From: Sphingomonas sp. SORGH_AS_0950
GTDB taxonomy: Bacteria; Pseudomonadota; Alphaproteobacteria; Sphingomonadales; Sphingomonadaceae
DNA: 64,000 bases
Assembly: GCF_030818415.1 (NCBI RefSeq)
Contig: NZ_JAUTAE010000001.1
Location: 3,932,001-3,996,000 of the forward strand
Direction: 5' to 3'
The translations under genes were made by a program, and so were the position numbers. The notes below the pieces were generated by a model. The model was not told the DNA's origin. It saw only the letters and a list, made by a program, of their open reading frames with translations, and ran no database searches. Of this stretch, positions 24,756 through 34,239 are shown one piece after another. Every line of letters starts with the position of its first letter. Position 1 is the first letter of the stretch.

Positions 24756-26459
24756 ATGACGCTTCAAGGATGGGCCCTGATATTGGGCTTCGTCGCGATC
24801 CTGCTCGCGCTGACCAAGCCGGTCGGCGCGTGGCTGTTCGCGCTCTATGAAGGGCGGCGCACGCCCCTGCATGTCGTGCTCGGTCCGGTCGAGCGCGGCT
24901 TCTACGCGCTGTCGGGCATCGACCCGGAGGCGCAGCAGGGCTGGCGCCGCTATGCGCTGCACATGCTGATCTTCAACGTCGCGTTGATGGTCTTCACCTA
25001 TGCGGTGCTGCGCCTGCAATTCTACCTGCCGGGCAATCCGCAGGGGCTGGCCGGGCTGACTCCGCATCTGGCGTTCAACACCGCCATCAGCTTCACCACC
25101 AACACCAACTGGCAAAGCTATGCGGGTGAGGCGACCATGTCGAACCTGTCCCAGATGCTCGGCCTGACCATCCACAATTTCCTGTCGGCGGCGACCGGCA
25201 TCGCGCTGGCCTTTGCGCTGTTCCGCGGCTTTGCGGGGCGCGAGACGAAGAATCTGGGCAATTTCTGGGCCGATGTGACGCGGATCACCCTGTATCTGCT
25301 GCTGCCGGTCAGCTTCGTCTATGCGGTCTTCCTGATCGCCAGCGGCGTGCCGCAGACCATGGCGGGCGTCGTCAATATCGACACGCTGGAGGGCGTGCGC
25401 CAGTCGATCCTGCTCGGTCCGGTGGCCAGCCAGGAAGCGATCAAGATGCTCGGCACCAATGGCGGTGGCTTCTTCAATGCCAACTCGGCGCATCCGTTCG
25501 AGAACCCGACCGCGCTCACCAATTTCGTCCAGATGCTGTCGATCTTCGTCATCGGCTTCGGCCTGACCTGGTGCTTCGGCAAGGCGGTCGGCAATACGCG
25601 GCAGGGCTGGGCGATCCTCGCCGCGATGGTCCTGCTGTTCCTGGGCGGTGCGACCGTGGCCTATTGGGCGGAAGCGGCGGGCAACCCCGTGCTGCACCAG
25701 CTGGGCGTGGCGGGCGGCAATATGGAGGGCAAGGAGGTCCGCTTCGGCGTCGCGGCCTCGGCGCTGTTCGCGGCCGTCACCACGGCGGCGTCGTGCGGCG
25801 CGGTCAATGCGATGCATGACAGCTTTACCGCACTTGGCGGCATGATCCCGCTGTTCAACATGCAACTGGGCGAGGTCGTGATCGGCGGCGTCGGTGCGGG
25901 CATTTACGGCTTCCTGCTGTTCGCCATCCTGGCGGTGTTCGTCGCAGGGCTGATGGTCGGCCGTACGCCCGAATATGTCGGCAAGAAGATCGAAGCCCGA
26001 GAGGTCAAACTCGCCGTCCTCGCCATCGCCGTCCTGCCGCTGTTCATCCTGGGGATGACCGCCTTGTCCTGCGTCACGCAGGCGGGGCTGGCCGGGCCGC
26101 TCAACAAGGGGCCGCATGGGTTCGGCGAGATCCTCTATGCCTTCACCAGCGCGGTGGCGAACAACGGCTCGGCCTTTGCCGGTCTGACCGCCGCGACCCC
26201 CTGGTATGACGGCCTGCTGGGCGTCGCCATGTGGGTGGGCCGCTTCTTCATCATCGTGCCGATGCTCGCCATTGCCGGGAGCCTCGCCGCGAAGAAGCAT
26301 GTCCCCGCCTCGGCCGGGTCCTTCCCGACCACGGGTGTGCTGTGGATCGGTCTGCTCGTCGGCATCGTGCTGGTGCTGGGCGGCCTGACCTTCCTGCCGA
26401 GCCTCGCCCTTGGTCCCATCGCCGATCATCTCGCGATGATCCGCGGTCAACTCTTCTGA
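24756..26459 (+). CDS. kdpA: KdpA, K+-translocating channel subunit
   Basis: 567 residues, about ten membrane helices, the normal KdpA length. Recognisable selectivity-filter segments include [14 protein letters not shown] (about residues 110-123), [34 protein letters not shown] and [12 protein letters not shown]. KdpA is the superfamily-of-K+-transporter-like subunit that binds K+ and passes it to KdpB. AAGGAGG precedes the start. It forms an operon with kdpF and kdpB. Confidence 0.97.
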   Translation: MTLQGWALILGFVAILLALTKPVGAWLFALYEGRRTPLHVVLGPVERGFYALSGIDPEAQQGWRRYALHMLIFNVALMVFTYAVLRLQFYLPGNPQGLAGLTPHLAFNTAISFTTNTNWQSYAGEATMSNLSQMLGLTIHNFLSAATGIALAFALFRGFAGRETKNLGNFWADVTRITLYLLLPVSFVYAVFLIASGVPQTMAGVVNIDTLEGVRQSILLGPVASQEAIKMLGTNGGGFFNANSAHPFENPTALTNFVQMLSIFVIGFGLTWCFGKAVGNTRQGWAILAAMVLLFLGGATVAYWAEAAGNPVLHQLGVAGGNMEGKEVRFGVAASALFAAVTTAASCGAVNAMHDSFTALGGMIPLFNMQLGEVVIGGVGAGIYGFLLFAILAVFVAGLMVGRTPEYVGKKIEAREVKLAVLAIAVLPLFILGMTALSCVTQAGLAGPLNKGPHGFGEILYAFTSAVANNGSAFAGLTAATPWYDGLLGVAMWVGRFFIIVPMLAIAGSLAAKKHVPASAGSFPTTGVLWIGLLVGIVLVLGGLTFLPSLALGPIADHLAMIRGQLF

Positions 26460-26474
26460 TCGGGAGCGCCATTC

Positions 26475-28511
26475 ATGGCCCATTCCCCTACCAAGAGCCT
26501 GTTCACCGCCGAGCTCGTGCTCCCGGCGATCAAGGCCTCGTTCGTCAAACTCAACCCCCGCGAGCTGATCCGCAACCCGGTGATGTTCGTGACCGCGGTG
26601 GTCGCCGCCCTCCTGACCGTGCTGCTCGTCGTCGGGCATGACGGGCTGACCACCGGGTTCAAGCTGCAACTGGTCGTCTGGCTGTGGCTGACCGTGCTGT
26701 TCGGCACCTTCGCCGAGGCGCTGGCCGAAGGGCGCGGTAAGGCGCAGGCCGCGTCCCTGCGCGCCGCCAAGGCCGAGCTGACCGCCAAGCGGCTGACGAG
26801 CGCTGGCCATGAATGGGAGAATGTCCCCGCCAGCGCGCTGAAGATCGGCGACGTGGTGCTGGTCGAGACCGGCGACCTGATCCCCTCGGACGGCGAGGTC
26901 GTCGCGGGCGTGGCCAGCGTCAACGAAGCCGCCATCACCGGCGAGAGCGCGCCCGTCATCCGCGAGGCAGGCGGCGACCGCTCGGCGGTGACGGCGGGTA
27001 CCCGCGTCATCTCGGACGAGATCCGCGTCAAGGTGACGGTCAATCCGGGCCAGGGTTTCCTCGACCGCATGATCGCGCTGGTCGAGGGCGCCGAGCGTCA
27101 GAAGACCCCTAACGAGGTGGCGCTGACCATATTGCTCGTCGGCCTGACGATCATCTTCCTGATCGCGGTCGGTACCATTCCGGGCTTCGCGTCCTTTGCG
27201 GGCGGCAGCATCCCGGTGGCGATCCTGGCCGCTCTGCTCATCACCCTGATCCCGACGACCATCGCGGCCTTGCTGTCTGCGATCGGCATTGCGGGCATGG
27301 ACCGGCTGGTCCGCTTCAACGTGCTCGCCAAGTCGGGCCGCGCGGTCGAGGCGGCGGGCGATGTCGATGTGCTGCTGCTCGACAAGACGGGGACCATCAC
27401 CATCGGCGACCGTCAGGCGAGCGAGTTCCGTGCCGTCGGCGGCTCGGACGTCGATGCACTGGCCGAGGCGGCGCTGATGGCCAGCCTGGCCGACGAAACG
27501 CCCGAGGGCCGCTCCATCGTCGTGCTGGCACGCGAGCAGTTCAAGGTGTCGATCGCCAACCTGCCTGCCGATGCCGAGATCATCCCCTTCACCGCCCAGA
27601 CCCGTATCTCGGGCGTGAGGATCGGCGACCGGCTGATCCAGAAGGGCGCGGTCGACTCGATCCTGCGTGCCCATCCGGGCGTGGGCGAGACGGCGGCGGC
27701 GACCCAGCTGCGCCGCATCACCGACGAGATCGCGCGCGCCGGTGGTACGCCCTTGGCGGTGGCCGAGAACGGCCGCCTGCTCGGCGCCATCTTCCTGAAG
27801 GACGTGGTCAAGGCGGGCATCCGCGAACGCTTCGGCGAACTGCGCCGCATGGGCATCCGCACGGTGATGATCACCGGCGACAATCCCCTGACCGCCGCCG
27901 CGATCGCCGCCGAGGCGGGCGTGGACGACTTCCTCGCCCAGGCGACGCCCGAGGACAAGCTGGCGCTGATCCGCAAGGAACAGCAGGGCGGCAAGCTGGT
28001 CGCGATGTGCGGCGACGGCACCAACGACGCGCCCGCGCTCGCCCAGGCGGATGTCGGCGTCGCGATGAACACCGGCACCCAGGCCGCACGCGAGGCGGGC
28101 AACATGGTCGACCTCGACAGCGACCCGACCAAGCTGATCGAGGTCGTCGGCCTCGGCAAGCAGTTGCTGATGACGCGCGGCGCGCTGACAACCTTCTCGG
28201 TCGCCAATGACGTGGCGAAGTATTTCGCGATCATCCCGGCGATGTTCGTGGCGCTCTATCCCGGCCTCGGCGTGCTGAACGTCATGGGTCTGGCGACGCC
28301 GCAATCGGCAATCCTCAGCGCCATCATCTTCAACGCGCTCATCATCCCGCTGCTCGTGCCGCTGGCGCTGAAGGGCGTCGCCTATAGGCCGATGGGGGCG
28401 GGGCCGCTGCTGGCGCGCAACCTCGCCATCTATGGCCTGGGCGGCCTGATCGCGCCGTTCGTCGGCATCAAGATCATCGACCTCGTGGTCGGTGGCCTGG
28501 GACTGGCGTGA
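26475..28511 (+). CDS. kdpB: KdpB, P-type ATPase subunit
   Basis: 678 residues. The phosphorylation motif DKTGT (Asp303), actuator motif AAITGES, the nucleotide-binding domain and the hinge [16 protein letters not shown] are all present, as expected for a type IA P-ATPase. It drives K+ transport through KdpA at the inner membrane. It begins 15 bases after kdpA. Unusually, a 130-base gap holding an inverted-repeat element separates it from kdpC. Confidence 0.97.
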   Translation: MAHSPTKSLFTAELVLPAIKASFVKLNPRELIRNPVMFVTAVVAALLTVLLVVGHDGLTTGFKLQLVVWLWLTVLFGTFAEALAEGRGKAQAASLRAAKAELTAKRLTSAGHEWENVPASALKIGDVVLVETGDLIPSDGEVVAGVASVNEAAITGESAPVIREAGGDRSAVTAGTRVISDEIRVKVTVNPGQGFLDRMIALVEGAERQKTPNEVALTILLVGLTIIFLIAVGTIPGFASFAGGSIPVAILAALLITLIPTTIAALLSAIGIAGMDRLVRFNVLAKSGRAVEAAGDVDVLLLDKTGTITIGDRQASEFRAVGGSDVDALAEAALMASLADETPEGRSIVVLAREQFKVSIANLPADAEIIPFTAQTRISGVRIGDRLIQKGAVDSILRAHPGVGETAAATQLRRITDEIARAGGTPLAVAENGRLLGAIFLKDVVKAGIRERFGELRRMGIRTVMITGDNPLTAAAIAAEAGVDDFLAQATPEDKLALIRKEQQGGKLVAMCGDGTNDAPALAQADVGVAMNTGTQAAREAGNMVDLDSDPTKLIEVVGLGKQLLMTRGALTTFSVANDVAKYFAIIPAMFVALYPGLGVLNVMGLATPQSAILSAIIFNALIIPLLVPLALKGVAYRPMGAGPLLARNLAIYGLGGLIAPFVGIKIIDLVVGGLGLA

Positions 28512-28522
28512 GCTGAGGGCAA

Positions 28523-28625
28523 AAGCCCCTCCCCTTCAGGGGAGGGGTTGGGGTGGGGCCTTTCCCCAAGCGTTTCGTTTGCGGCGGCGCCCCACCCCCT
28601 ACCCCTCCCCTGAAGGGGAGGGGCT
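28523..28625. repeat. Inverted-repeat element between kdpB and kdpC
   Basis: Left arm 28523-28559 and right arm 28588-28625 pair along almost their whole length (each begins or ends with an AAGCCCCTCCCC / GGGGAGGGGCTT hairpin around CTTCAGG or CTGAAGG). It is built like the 23440 and 43420 elements but with a different core. It lies inside an otherwise tightly packed operon and could lower or attenuate kdpC expression. Confidence 0.8.
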
Positions 28626-28641
28626 TGAGGAAGGAAATATC

Positions 28642-29214
28642 ATGAATACCGACATCACCTCCGCATTACGGCCCGCGATCGTCATGACGATCCTGTTCGC
28701 GGTCCTGCTCGGATTGGTCTATCCTCTGGCGATGACCGGCATCGGACAGACGATCTTCCCGCATCAGGCGAATGGCAGTTTGGTGCAGGTCGGGGGGCGC
28801 GTAATCGGCTCCGAAGTCGTTGGGCAGGCGTTCGTCAGCGACCGCTATTTCCAGACGCGACCCTCGGCGGCGGGCAAGGGCTATGACGGGTTGGCCTCGT
28901 CGGGCTCGAACCTGGGGCCGACGTCGCAGGCGCTGGCCGACCGGGTGAAGGCGGATGTCGCCAAGCGTCGGGCCGAAGGCGTGATGGGCGACGTGCCCGC
29001 CGACCTCGTCACCGCCAGCGGATCGGGGCTCGACCCCGATCTGTCGCCCGAAGCCGCACTGGCGCAGGCCGCCCGCATCGCCCGCGTCCGTGGCCTGGGC
29101 GTCGAGCGGGTCCGCGCGCTGGTCGTCGCCAGGACCGAGGGCTCGGTGCTGGGCGACCCCCATGTCAACGTCCTCGCCCTCAACCGCGCGCTGGACGCAA
29201 CGCCCGCGCGATGA
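28642..29214 (+). CDS. kdpC: KdpC, K+-ATPase accessory subunit
   Basis: 190 residues: one N-terminal helix (ALRPAIVMTILFAVLLGLVYPLAMTGI begins at residue 8) and a periplasmic domain with SDRYFQTRPSA, SGSNLGPTS and GSGLDPDLSPEAA, all KdpC signatures. ATG 28642 has GAGGAAGGAA upstream; the open frame before it belongs to the repeat element. Its stop overlaps the kdpD start (ATGA). KdpC assists nucleotide binding and complex assembly. Confidence 0.95.
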   Translation: MNTDITSALRPAIVMTILFAVLLGLVYPLAMTGIGQTIFPHQANGSLVQVGGRVIGSEVVGQAFVSDRYFQTRPSAAGKGYDGLASSGSNLGPTSQALADRVKADVAKRRAEGVMGDVPADLVTASGSGLDPDLSPEAALAQAARIARVRGLGVERVRALVVARTEGSVLGDPHVNVLALNRALDATPAR

Positions 29215-31877
29215 CGGGAGGCGAGCCGCGCCCCGACCCCGATGCCCTGCTGCGCGCCGCCGAGCGCGAGGGGCGCGGCCGCCTGAAGATCTTCCTGGGC
29301 GCGGCTCCCGGCGTCGGCAAGACGTTCGAGATGCTCTCCGAGGGCGCGGCACGACGCCGCGACGGCGTCGATGTCGTCGTCGCGGTGGTCGAGACGCACG
29401 GCCGGGTCGAGACCGAAGCGCTGGTGCGCGGCCAGGAGGTCATGCCCCGCCGCGCCGTCCCCTATGAAGGGCGGACGCTGCACGAGATGGACCTCGACGC
29501 GGTTCTCGCCCGCGCGCCGCGTCTCGCGCTGGTCGACGAACTGGCGCACACCAATGCGCCGGGCAGCCGCCACCCCAAACGCTATCAGGATGTCGAGGAA
29601 CTGCTGGCGGCAGGGATCGACGTCTATTCGACGGTCAATATCCAGCACGTCGAGAGCCTGAACGACGTCGTCGCCAGCTTCACCCGCGTCCGGGTGCGCG
29701 AGACGGTGCCCGACCGCATCCTGGAGGCCGCCGAGATCGAGGTGGTCGACATCCCCCCCGACGAGCTGATCGAGCGGTTGAAGGCGGGCAAGGTCTATCT
29801 GCCGCAGGAAGCGACGCGGGCGCTGTCGCATTTCTTTTCCAAGTCGAACCTGTCGGCCTTGCGCGAACTGGCGCTCAGGCGGGCGGCGCAGGCGGTCGAT
29901 GCGCAGATGCTCGACCATGTCCGCGGCCTTGGCGTCGGCGGGCAATGGGCGGCGGGCGAGCGGCTGGTCGTCGCGGTCAGCGAATTGCCCGGCGCCGACG
30001 AACTGGTCCGCGCCGCCAAGCGCGCGGCCGATGCGCTCCGCGCGCCCTGGACCGCCCTGTTCATCGACACCCCGCGCACCGCGACGCTGGGCGAGGCGCA
30101 GCACCGGCGGCTGGCCGCGACCATGACGCTGGCGACGCAGCTGGGCGCGGCGGTTGCCACCGTGCCCGCCCCCAGCGTGGTCGAAGGCATCCGCGCCTTC
30201 CTTGCCGATGCCCGCGCCACCCAGCTGGTCGTCGGCAAGGCCAAGCGGTCGCGCTGGTTCGAGCTGCGCCACGGCTCGGTGGTCGACCGGCTGGTGCGCG
30301 AGACGCCGGGCGTCACCGTCCATGTCCTGCCGGTCGGCGAGGTCCCGGTCGCGCGCGAGCGGACTCGGCGGCGCGGGCAATGGGGATCGCCCACCGGCTA
30401 TGGCCTGACGCTGCTCGGCGTGGCCTTGGTGACGGGCTTGGCGAGCGCGCTGTTCCATATCCTCAACCTGGGCAATGTCGCGCTTCTCTATCTGCTGCCC
30501 GTCATGGCGGCGGCGAGCCTTTACGGCCTGCGCACCGGGTTGTTCGCGGGGCTGGCGTCGAGCCTCGCCTATAACTTCTTCTTCCTGCCACCGGTCGGCA
30601 CGCTGAGCGTCAGCAATCCCGAGAATGTCATTTCGATCTTCGTCCTGCTGGGCGTCGCGGTCGCGACCAGTCAGCTGACCTCGCGCGTGCGGGCGCAGGC
30701 CGACCTCGCGGCGAGCAGCGCGCGCGACAATGCGACGCTGGCGGGCTTCCTCCATCGGCTCAGCGGCCTCGCCGATCCGGCCGAGGCGGCGCGCGTGATC
30801 TGCGAGGATATCGCGCGGCTGTTCGAGGTGCAGGCCGTCCTGCTCACCCCGTCGCCCGCCGGGCTGGCGGTACAGGCGGCGACCAAGCCCGATTACCGGC
30901 TGGAGACGATGGAGATGGCCGCCGCGCACTGGGCCTTCGACACCGGTACGCCGGCGGGCAAGGGGTCGGCGACGCTGGCCGCGTCCGAATGGCTGTTCCA
31001 GCCGCTCAAGGCGGGCAACCGGACGCTCGCGGTCCTCGGGCTGGCGCGTGAGGCGGGGGGCGAGCCGGTGCGCGCCGACCGCCTGCCGCTGCTGACGGGC
31101 CTGATCGACCAGGCCGCGTTGATCCTCGAACGGTTGCGACTGGAGGCGGAGGTGCGCGATGTCGATGCGGTGCGCACCCGCGACCGGCTGCGGGCGGCGC
31201 TGCTCTCCTCGGTCAGCCATGATCTGCGCACGCCGCTGACCGCGGTGATGGCCGCCGCCGCGCAGTTGCGGCAGGGCGCGACGCCCGATCTGATCGCGAC
31301 CATCGAGGGAGAGGCGGCGCGGCTCAATCGCTTCGTCGCTAATCTGCTCGACATGGCCCGCGTCGAGGCGGGGGCCCTGAAGCTGAAGATCGAGGCGATC
31401 GACCTGAGCGATGCGGTGACGGGCGCGGCGCATGACGCCCGCCGCGCGCTGGAGGGCCATGCGGTGCGGCTCGACGTGCCGCCCGACCTGCCGCTGGTCC
31501 GCGCCGATCCGCAGTTGCTGCATCACTGCCTGCTCAACCTGCTCGACAATGCCGGGCGCTATGGCGATCCGGGGACCGAGATCGTGATCGAGGGGCGGCA
31601 CCGCCACGGCAGCTTGCGCCTGTCGGTCCTCGACCATGGTCCCGGGCTGCCGCCGGGCCGCGAAGCCGAGGTGTTCGAGACGTTCCGGCGGCTGGAGGGA
31701 TCGGACCGGGTGGCGGGCGGCACCGGCCTGGGCCTCGCCATCGTCAAGGCCTTTGCGGAGGCGATGGGTCTGGGCGTAGAGGCGGGCAATCGCGACGATG
31801 AAAGCGGTGCGGCCTTCGCCCTGGTCTTTCCGCGCGACCTGATCATGCGCGACGGCGCGCCGGAGGGAATGGCCTGA
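29211..31877 (+). CDS. kdpD: KdpD, osmosensitive K+ sensor histidine kinase
   Basis: 888 residues in the full-length KdpD arrangement: KdpD domain with Walker A GAAPGVGKT (30-38), universal-stress-like domain (about 240-370), four membrane helices (about 395-495), GAF-like region, HisKA with SSVSHDLRTPLTAV (His near 670) and HATPase with LLNLLDNAGRYG and GGTGLGLAIVKAF. It autophosphorylates at low K+ or high osmolarity and passes phosphate to KdpE. Start and stop overlap kdpC (ATGA) and kdpE (TGATG), so sensor, regulator and pump are co-produced. Confidence 0.96.
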   Translation: MTGGEPRPDPDALLRAAEREGRGRLKIFLGAAPGVGKTFEMLSEGAARRRDGVDVVVAVVETHGRVETEALVRGQEVMPRRAVPYEGRTLHEMDLDAVLARAPRLALVDELAHTNAPGSRHPKRYQDVEELLAAGIDVYSTVNIQHVESLNDVVASFTRVRVRETVPDRILEAAEIEVVDIPPDELIERLKAGKVYLPQEATRALSHFFSKSNLSALRELALRRAAQAVDAQMLDHVRGLGVGGQWAAGERLVVAVSELPGADELVRAAKRAADALRAPWTALFIDTPRTATLGEAQHRRLAATMTLATQLGAAVATVPAPSVVEGIRAFLADARATQLVVGKAKRSRWFELRHGSVVDRLVRETPGVTVHVLPVGEVPVARERTRRRGQWGSPTGYGLTLLGVALVTGLASALFHILNLGNVALLYLLPVMAAASLYGLRTGLFAGLASSLAYNFFFLPPVGTLSVSNPENVISIFVLLGVAVATSQLTSRVRAQADLAASSARDNATLAGFLHRLSGLADPAEAARVICEDIARLFEVQAVLLTPSPAGLAVQAATKPDYRLETMEMAAAHWAFDTGTPAGKGSATLAASEWLFQPLKAGNRTLAVLGLAREAGGEPVRADRLPLLTGLIDQAALILERLRLEAEVRDVDAVRTRDRLRAALLSSVSHDLRTPLTAVMAAAAQLRQGATPDLIATIEGEAARLNRFVANLLDMARVEAGALKLKIEAIDLSDAVTGAAHDARRALEGHAVRLDVPPDLPLVRADPQLLHHCLLNLLDNAGRYGDPGTEIVIEGRHRHGSLRLSVLDHGPGLPPGREAEVFETFRRLEGSDRVAGGTGLGLAIVKAFAEAMGLGVEAGNRDDESGAAFALVFPRDLIMRDGAPEGMA

Positions 31878-32560
31878 TGCCCGCGACGATATTGGTGGTG
31901 GACGACGAAGTCGCGATCCGTCGCCTGCTGCGCAACACGCTGGAACAGGCGGGGCACAAGGTTATCGAGGCGCGCGACGGCCGCGACGCGCTGGCACGCG
32001 CGGCGGCCGAGCATCCCGATGCGGTGCTGCTGGACCTGGGCTTGCCCGATCGCGACGGGCTGGGCCTGATCCCGCTGCTTCGTGCGGCCGAGCGGGTGGT
32101 GCTGGTCGTCTCGGCGCGCGACGTGACCGAGGAGAAGGTCGCCGCGCTCGACCTGGGTGCGGACGATTATGTCACCAAGCCGTTCGACAGCGAGGAACTG
32201 CTCGCCCGCCTGCGGGTCGCGCTGCGCCATGCGCGTGCGGCGGAGGCGGCACCGAGCGTGGTGCGGACCGGCGACCTGGCGATCGATCTCGACCGGCGCA
32301 TGGTGACGCGCGGGGGCGAGGAACAGCATCTGACCCGCAAGGAATATGACGTGCTGGCGGTGCTGGCGCGCCATCCCGGCCGGGTGGTGACGCATGACAA
32401 GATCATCGACGCCGCCTGGGGCGGGGACGAGGATCCGCGTATCGATTACTTACGCATCGTCGTGCGCAATCTGCGCCAGAAGCTGGAAGCACCGCAACCG
32501 GTGGGGAGCGTCATCGCGAACGAGCTCGGCGTGGGATATCGGTTGCGGGTCGAAGGGTAA
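31877..32560 (+). CDS. kdpE: KdpE, response regulator
   Basis: 227 residues, an OmpR/PhoB-class regulator: receiver with ILVVDDE at 5-11 and Asp53 in VLLDLGLPD, Lys in YVTKPFD, and a winged-helix domain (about 130-225; RKEYDVLAVLARHPGRVVTHDKII). Partner of KdpD and activator of the kdp promoter. It overlaps kdpD by one base and ends the transcript just before an inverted-repeat element. Confidence 0.95.
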   Translation: MPATILVVDDEVAIRRLLRNTLEQAGHKVIEARDGRDALARAAAEHPDAVLLDLGLPDRDGLGLIPLLRAAERVVLVVSARDVTEEKVAALDLGADDYVTKPFDSEELLARLRVALRHARAAEAAPSVVRTGDLAIDLDRRMVTRGGEEQHLTRKEYDVLAVLARHPGRVVTHDKIIDAAWGGDEDPRIDYLRIVVRNLRQKLEAPQPVGSVIANELGVGYRLRVEG

Positions 32561-32569
32561 GAACGCCCT

Positions 32570-32726
32570 GTTCCCCGGCGAAGGCCGGGGCCCAGTTTCT
32601 ACGAACAGCGTGGCGCGCCAGCCGATGCGGGGAGGCTATAGCGACCACATCGTTGATGCCTCCCCCGCATCGCCTCGCGCGCCATCGGCCACATCGTAAT
32701 TGGGCCCCGGCCTACGCCGGGGAACG
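32570..32726. repeat. Inverted-repeat element between kdpE and map
   Basis: Outer arms at 32570-32594 and 32702-32726 are inverted repeats matching at 24 of 25 bases, each a hairpin (TTCCCCGGCG / GCCGGGG). Inner arms GATGCGGGGAGGC and GCCTCCCCCGCATC also pair. It fills the gap between the convergent kdpE and map genes and may act as a transcription barrier. No coding content. Confidence 0.8.
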
Positions 32727-32730
32727 GATT

Positions 32731-33495
32731 TCAACCCAGCTTCTCACCCGCCCGCAGCGTCAGCACTTCCACCCCGGTCTTCGTCACCGCGACGGTATGT
32801 TCGAACTGCGCCGACAGCTTCCCGTCATCGGTCACGACCGTCCAGCCATCCTCGCCGGTCGACACCTTGTGCCTCCCCTGGTTGATCATCGGCTCGATGG
32901 TGAAGGTCATGCCTTCGCGCAGCACCGCGCCGGTTCCCGGCCGTCCGAAGTGCAGCACATTGGGTTCCTCGTGCATCTCGCGCCCGATGCCATGGCCGCA
33001 ATAGTCGCGCACCACCGAATAGCCGTTCGCCTTGGCATGTTTCTCGATCGCCGCGCCGACATCGCCCAGCCGTGCGCCGGGGCGGACTTGGCGGATGCCC
33101 TTCCACATCGCCTCCTGCGCGACGCGGACCAGCCGCCTCGCGCCGGGCGCGACGTCACCGACCATATAGGTCTTGCTGGAATCGGCGATGAAGCCGTTCT
33201 TCTCCAGCGTGATATCCAGATTGACGATGTCGCCGTCGCGGATCACGTCGTCGGCGCTCGGCACGCCGTGGCACACCACCTGGTTGATCGAGCTGTTGAG
33301 CACATAGGCAAAGCCATATTGCCCCTTGCTCGCGGGCCGGGCCGACAGGTCGTGGGTGATGAAATGCTCGACCCGGTCGTTGATCGCCAGCGTCGACATG
33401 CCCGCCAGCGTCAGCCCGTCGAGCATCTCGAACACCTGGGCGAGCAGCCGTCCCGACACGCGCATCAGCGCCAGCTCGTCCGCCGTCTTGACCAT
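32731..33495 (-). CDS. map: Methionine aminopeptidase, type I
   Basis: 254 residues with the pita-bread fold. Metal and catalytic residues are evident: His in QVVCHGVPS, Asp in VNLDITLEKNGFIADSSKTY (two metal Asp), His in GHGIGREMHEEPNVLHFG, Glu in TFTIEPMINQG and the C-terminal Glu in SAQFEHTVAVT. It removes the initiator Met from nascent proteins. ATG 33495 (MVKTADELALMRVSG) is one base after the stop of the ParD-like gene, so the two are coupled. The lack of the N-terminal zinc-finger region and this ParD-like linkage suggest an additional Map paralogue rather than the sole housekeeping copy, but the genome is not visible. Confidence 0.93.
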   Translation of the reverse strand: MVKTADELALMRVSGRLLAQVFEMLDGLTLAGMSTLAINDRVEHFITHDLSARPASKGQYGFAYVLNSSINQVVCHGVPSADDVIRDGDIVNLDITLEKNGFIADSSKTYMVGDVAPGARRLVRVAQEAMWKGIRQVRPGARLGDVGAAIEKHAKANGYSVVRDYCGHGIGREMHEEPNVLHFGRPGTGAVLREGMTFTIEPMINQGRHKVSTGEDGWTVVTDDGKLSAQFEHTVAVTKTGVEVLTLRAGEKLG

Positions 33496-33496
33496 G

Positions 33497-33703
33497 TCAG
33501 GCGACCATCGGCTGGGGCAGGGCGGCATCGGCGGCGGCCATCTGCGCCTTCACGATGTCATGGAAGCTGAGCGTCGGATTGGCCTCGGCCAGCATGCCCA
33601 TCTTCATCCAGAATTCGGCCTGTGCGTTGATCGAGCGGCACATGACCGTGCTCGCGCGGCGGACCTCTTCATGGAGGTGATCGTCGATTTTGACTATGCC
33701 CAT
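33497..33703 (-). CDS. ParD-like protein (antitoxin-like) coupled to map
   Basis: 68 residues beginning MGIVKIDDHLHEEVRRASTV, with an N-terminal beta-strand and two helices like ribbon-helix-helix proteins; it resembles the ParD_like family often found just upstream of map genes. It ends one base before the map start. No toxin gene is adjacent, so a classical toxin-antitoxin pair is unlikely. A DNA-binding autoregulator of the parD-map unit is more plausible, given phased CATATA repeats at its own start. Confidence 0.75.
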   Translation of the reverse strand: MGIVKIDDHLHEEVRRASTVMCRSINAQAEFWMKMGMLAEANPTLSFHDIVKAQMAAADAALPQPMVA

Positions 33704-33728
33704 ATACGAAGCATATATGGTTCATATA
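33701..33728 (-). promoter_or_regulatory. Three phased CATATA repeats at the parD-like start
   Basis: CATATA occurs at 33701, 33712 and 33723, an exact 11-base period, in an AT-rich patch of a GC-rich window. The first copy contains the start codon of the ParD-like gene read on the minus strand. Ribbon-helix-helix proteins bind such direct repeats, so this may be an autoregulatory operator. Confidence 0.5.
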
Positions 33729-33746
33729 TTGCTGACGCAACCGCGT

Positions 33747-34112
33747 TCAGTAGCGCGCGGTCGGGCGGCTGAGGACGAAGCCCGCACAGCCCGCCATCAC
33801 CACCCCGACCAGCAGCGCCAGCGGCCAGTGCGGGGCCGCCGTCAGCCAGAACAGGCCATAGCCCAGCGCCATGCCGCCGCACGCCATGGCCTTGCCCTTG
33901 ACCCCGATCGCGCCGTCCCGTCGCCAGGCCCGCAAGGTCGGTCCGAAGCGCGGATGATCGAGTAGCCACGCCTCCAGCCGGGGCGACGATCGTGCGAAGC
34001 ATCCCGCCGCCAGGATCAGGAAGATCGTCGTCGGCATCAGCGGCAGGATCGCCCCGATCACGCCGAGGGCGACGAACAGCAATCCCAGGATAAGCCAGCC
34101 GAGCCGTATCAT
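33747..34112 (-). CDS. DUF454/YbaN-family inner-membrane protein
   Basis: 121 residues with membrane helices at about 3-40 and 85-115. The opening IRLGWLILGLLFVALGVIGAILPLMPTTIFLILAAGCFARSSPR is diagnostic of DUF454 (YbaN): GxIGxxLPxxPTxPFLLLAxxxFxRSSPR-like. The function is unknown. ATG 34112 starts the family exactly; an in-frame region upstream has no matching sequence. It is alone between the ParD-like gene and the oligopeptidase. Confidence 0.85.
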   Translation of the reverse strand: MIRLGWLILGLLFVALGVIGAILPLMPTTIFLILAAGCFARSSPRLEAWLLDHPRFGPTLRAWRRDGAIGVKGKAMACGGMALGYGLFWLTAAPHWPLALLVGVVMAGCAGFVLSRPTARY

Positions 34113-34239
34113 GGGTGATGCGTAGCGGGGTGCGACGATGGGGGGAAGGGGACCCGCGCCCGTGACATGGCCTGGCGCGAAGCCATCCCGCAGGCGGGAC
34201 GGGCCGGGGGAGGGCAGGCCGCAAAGCCCGCCCCGTCCA

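Noticed and set aside
24453..28304. 1283-codon open frame antisense to kdpAB
   Set aside because: It shadows confidently identified KdpA and KdpB; its Arg/Asp/His-rich composition is typical of the complement of high-GC coding DNA.
33497..33703. Complete type II toxin-antitoxin module
   Set aside because: Only the ParD-like part is present; the neighbours are map and DUF454, neither a toxin.
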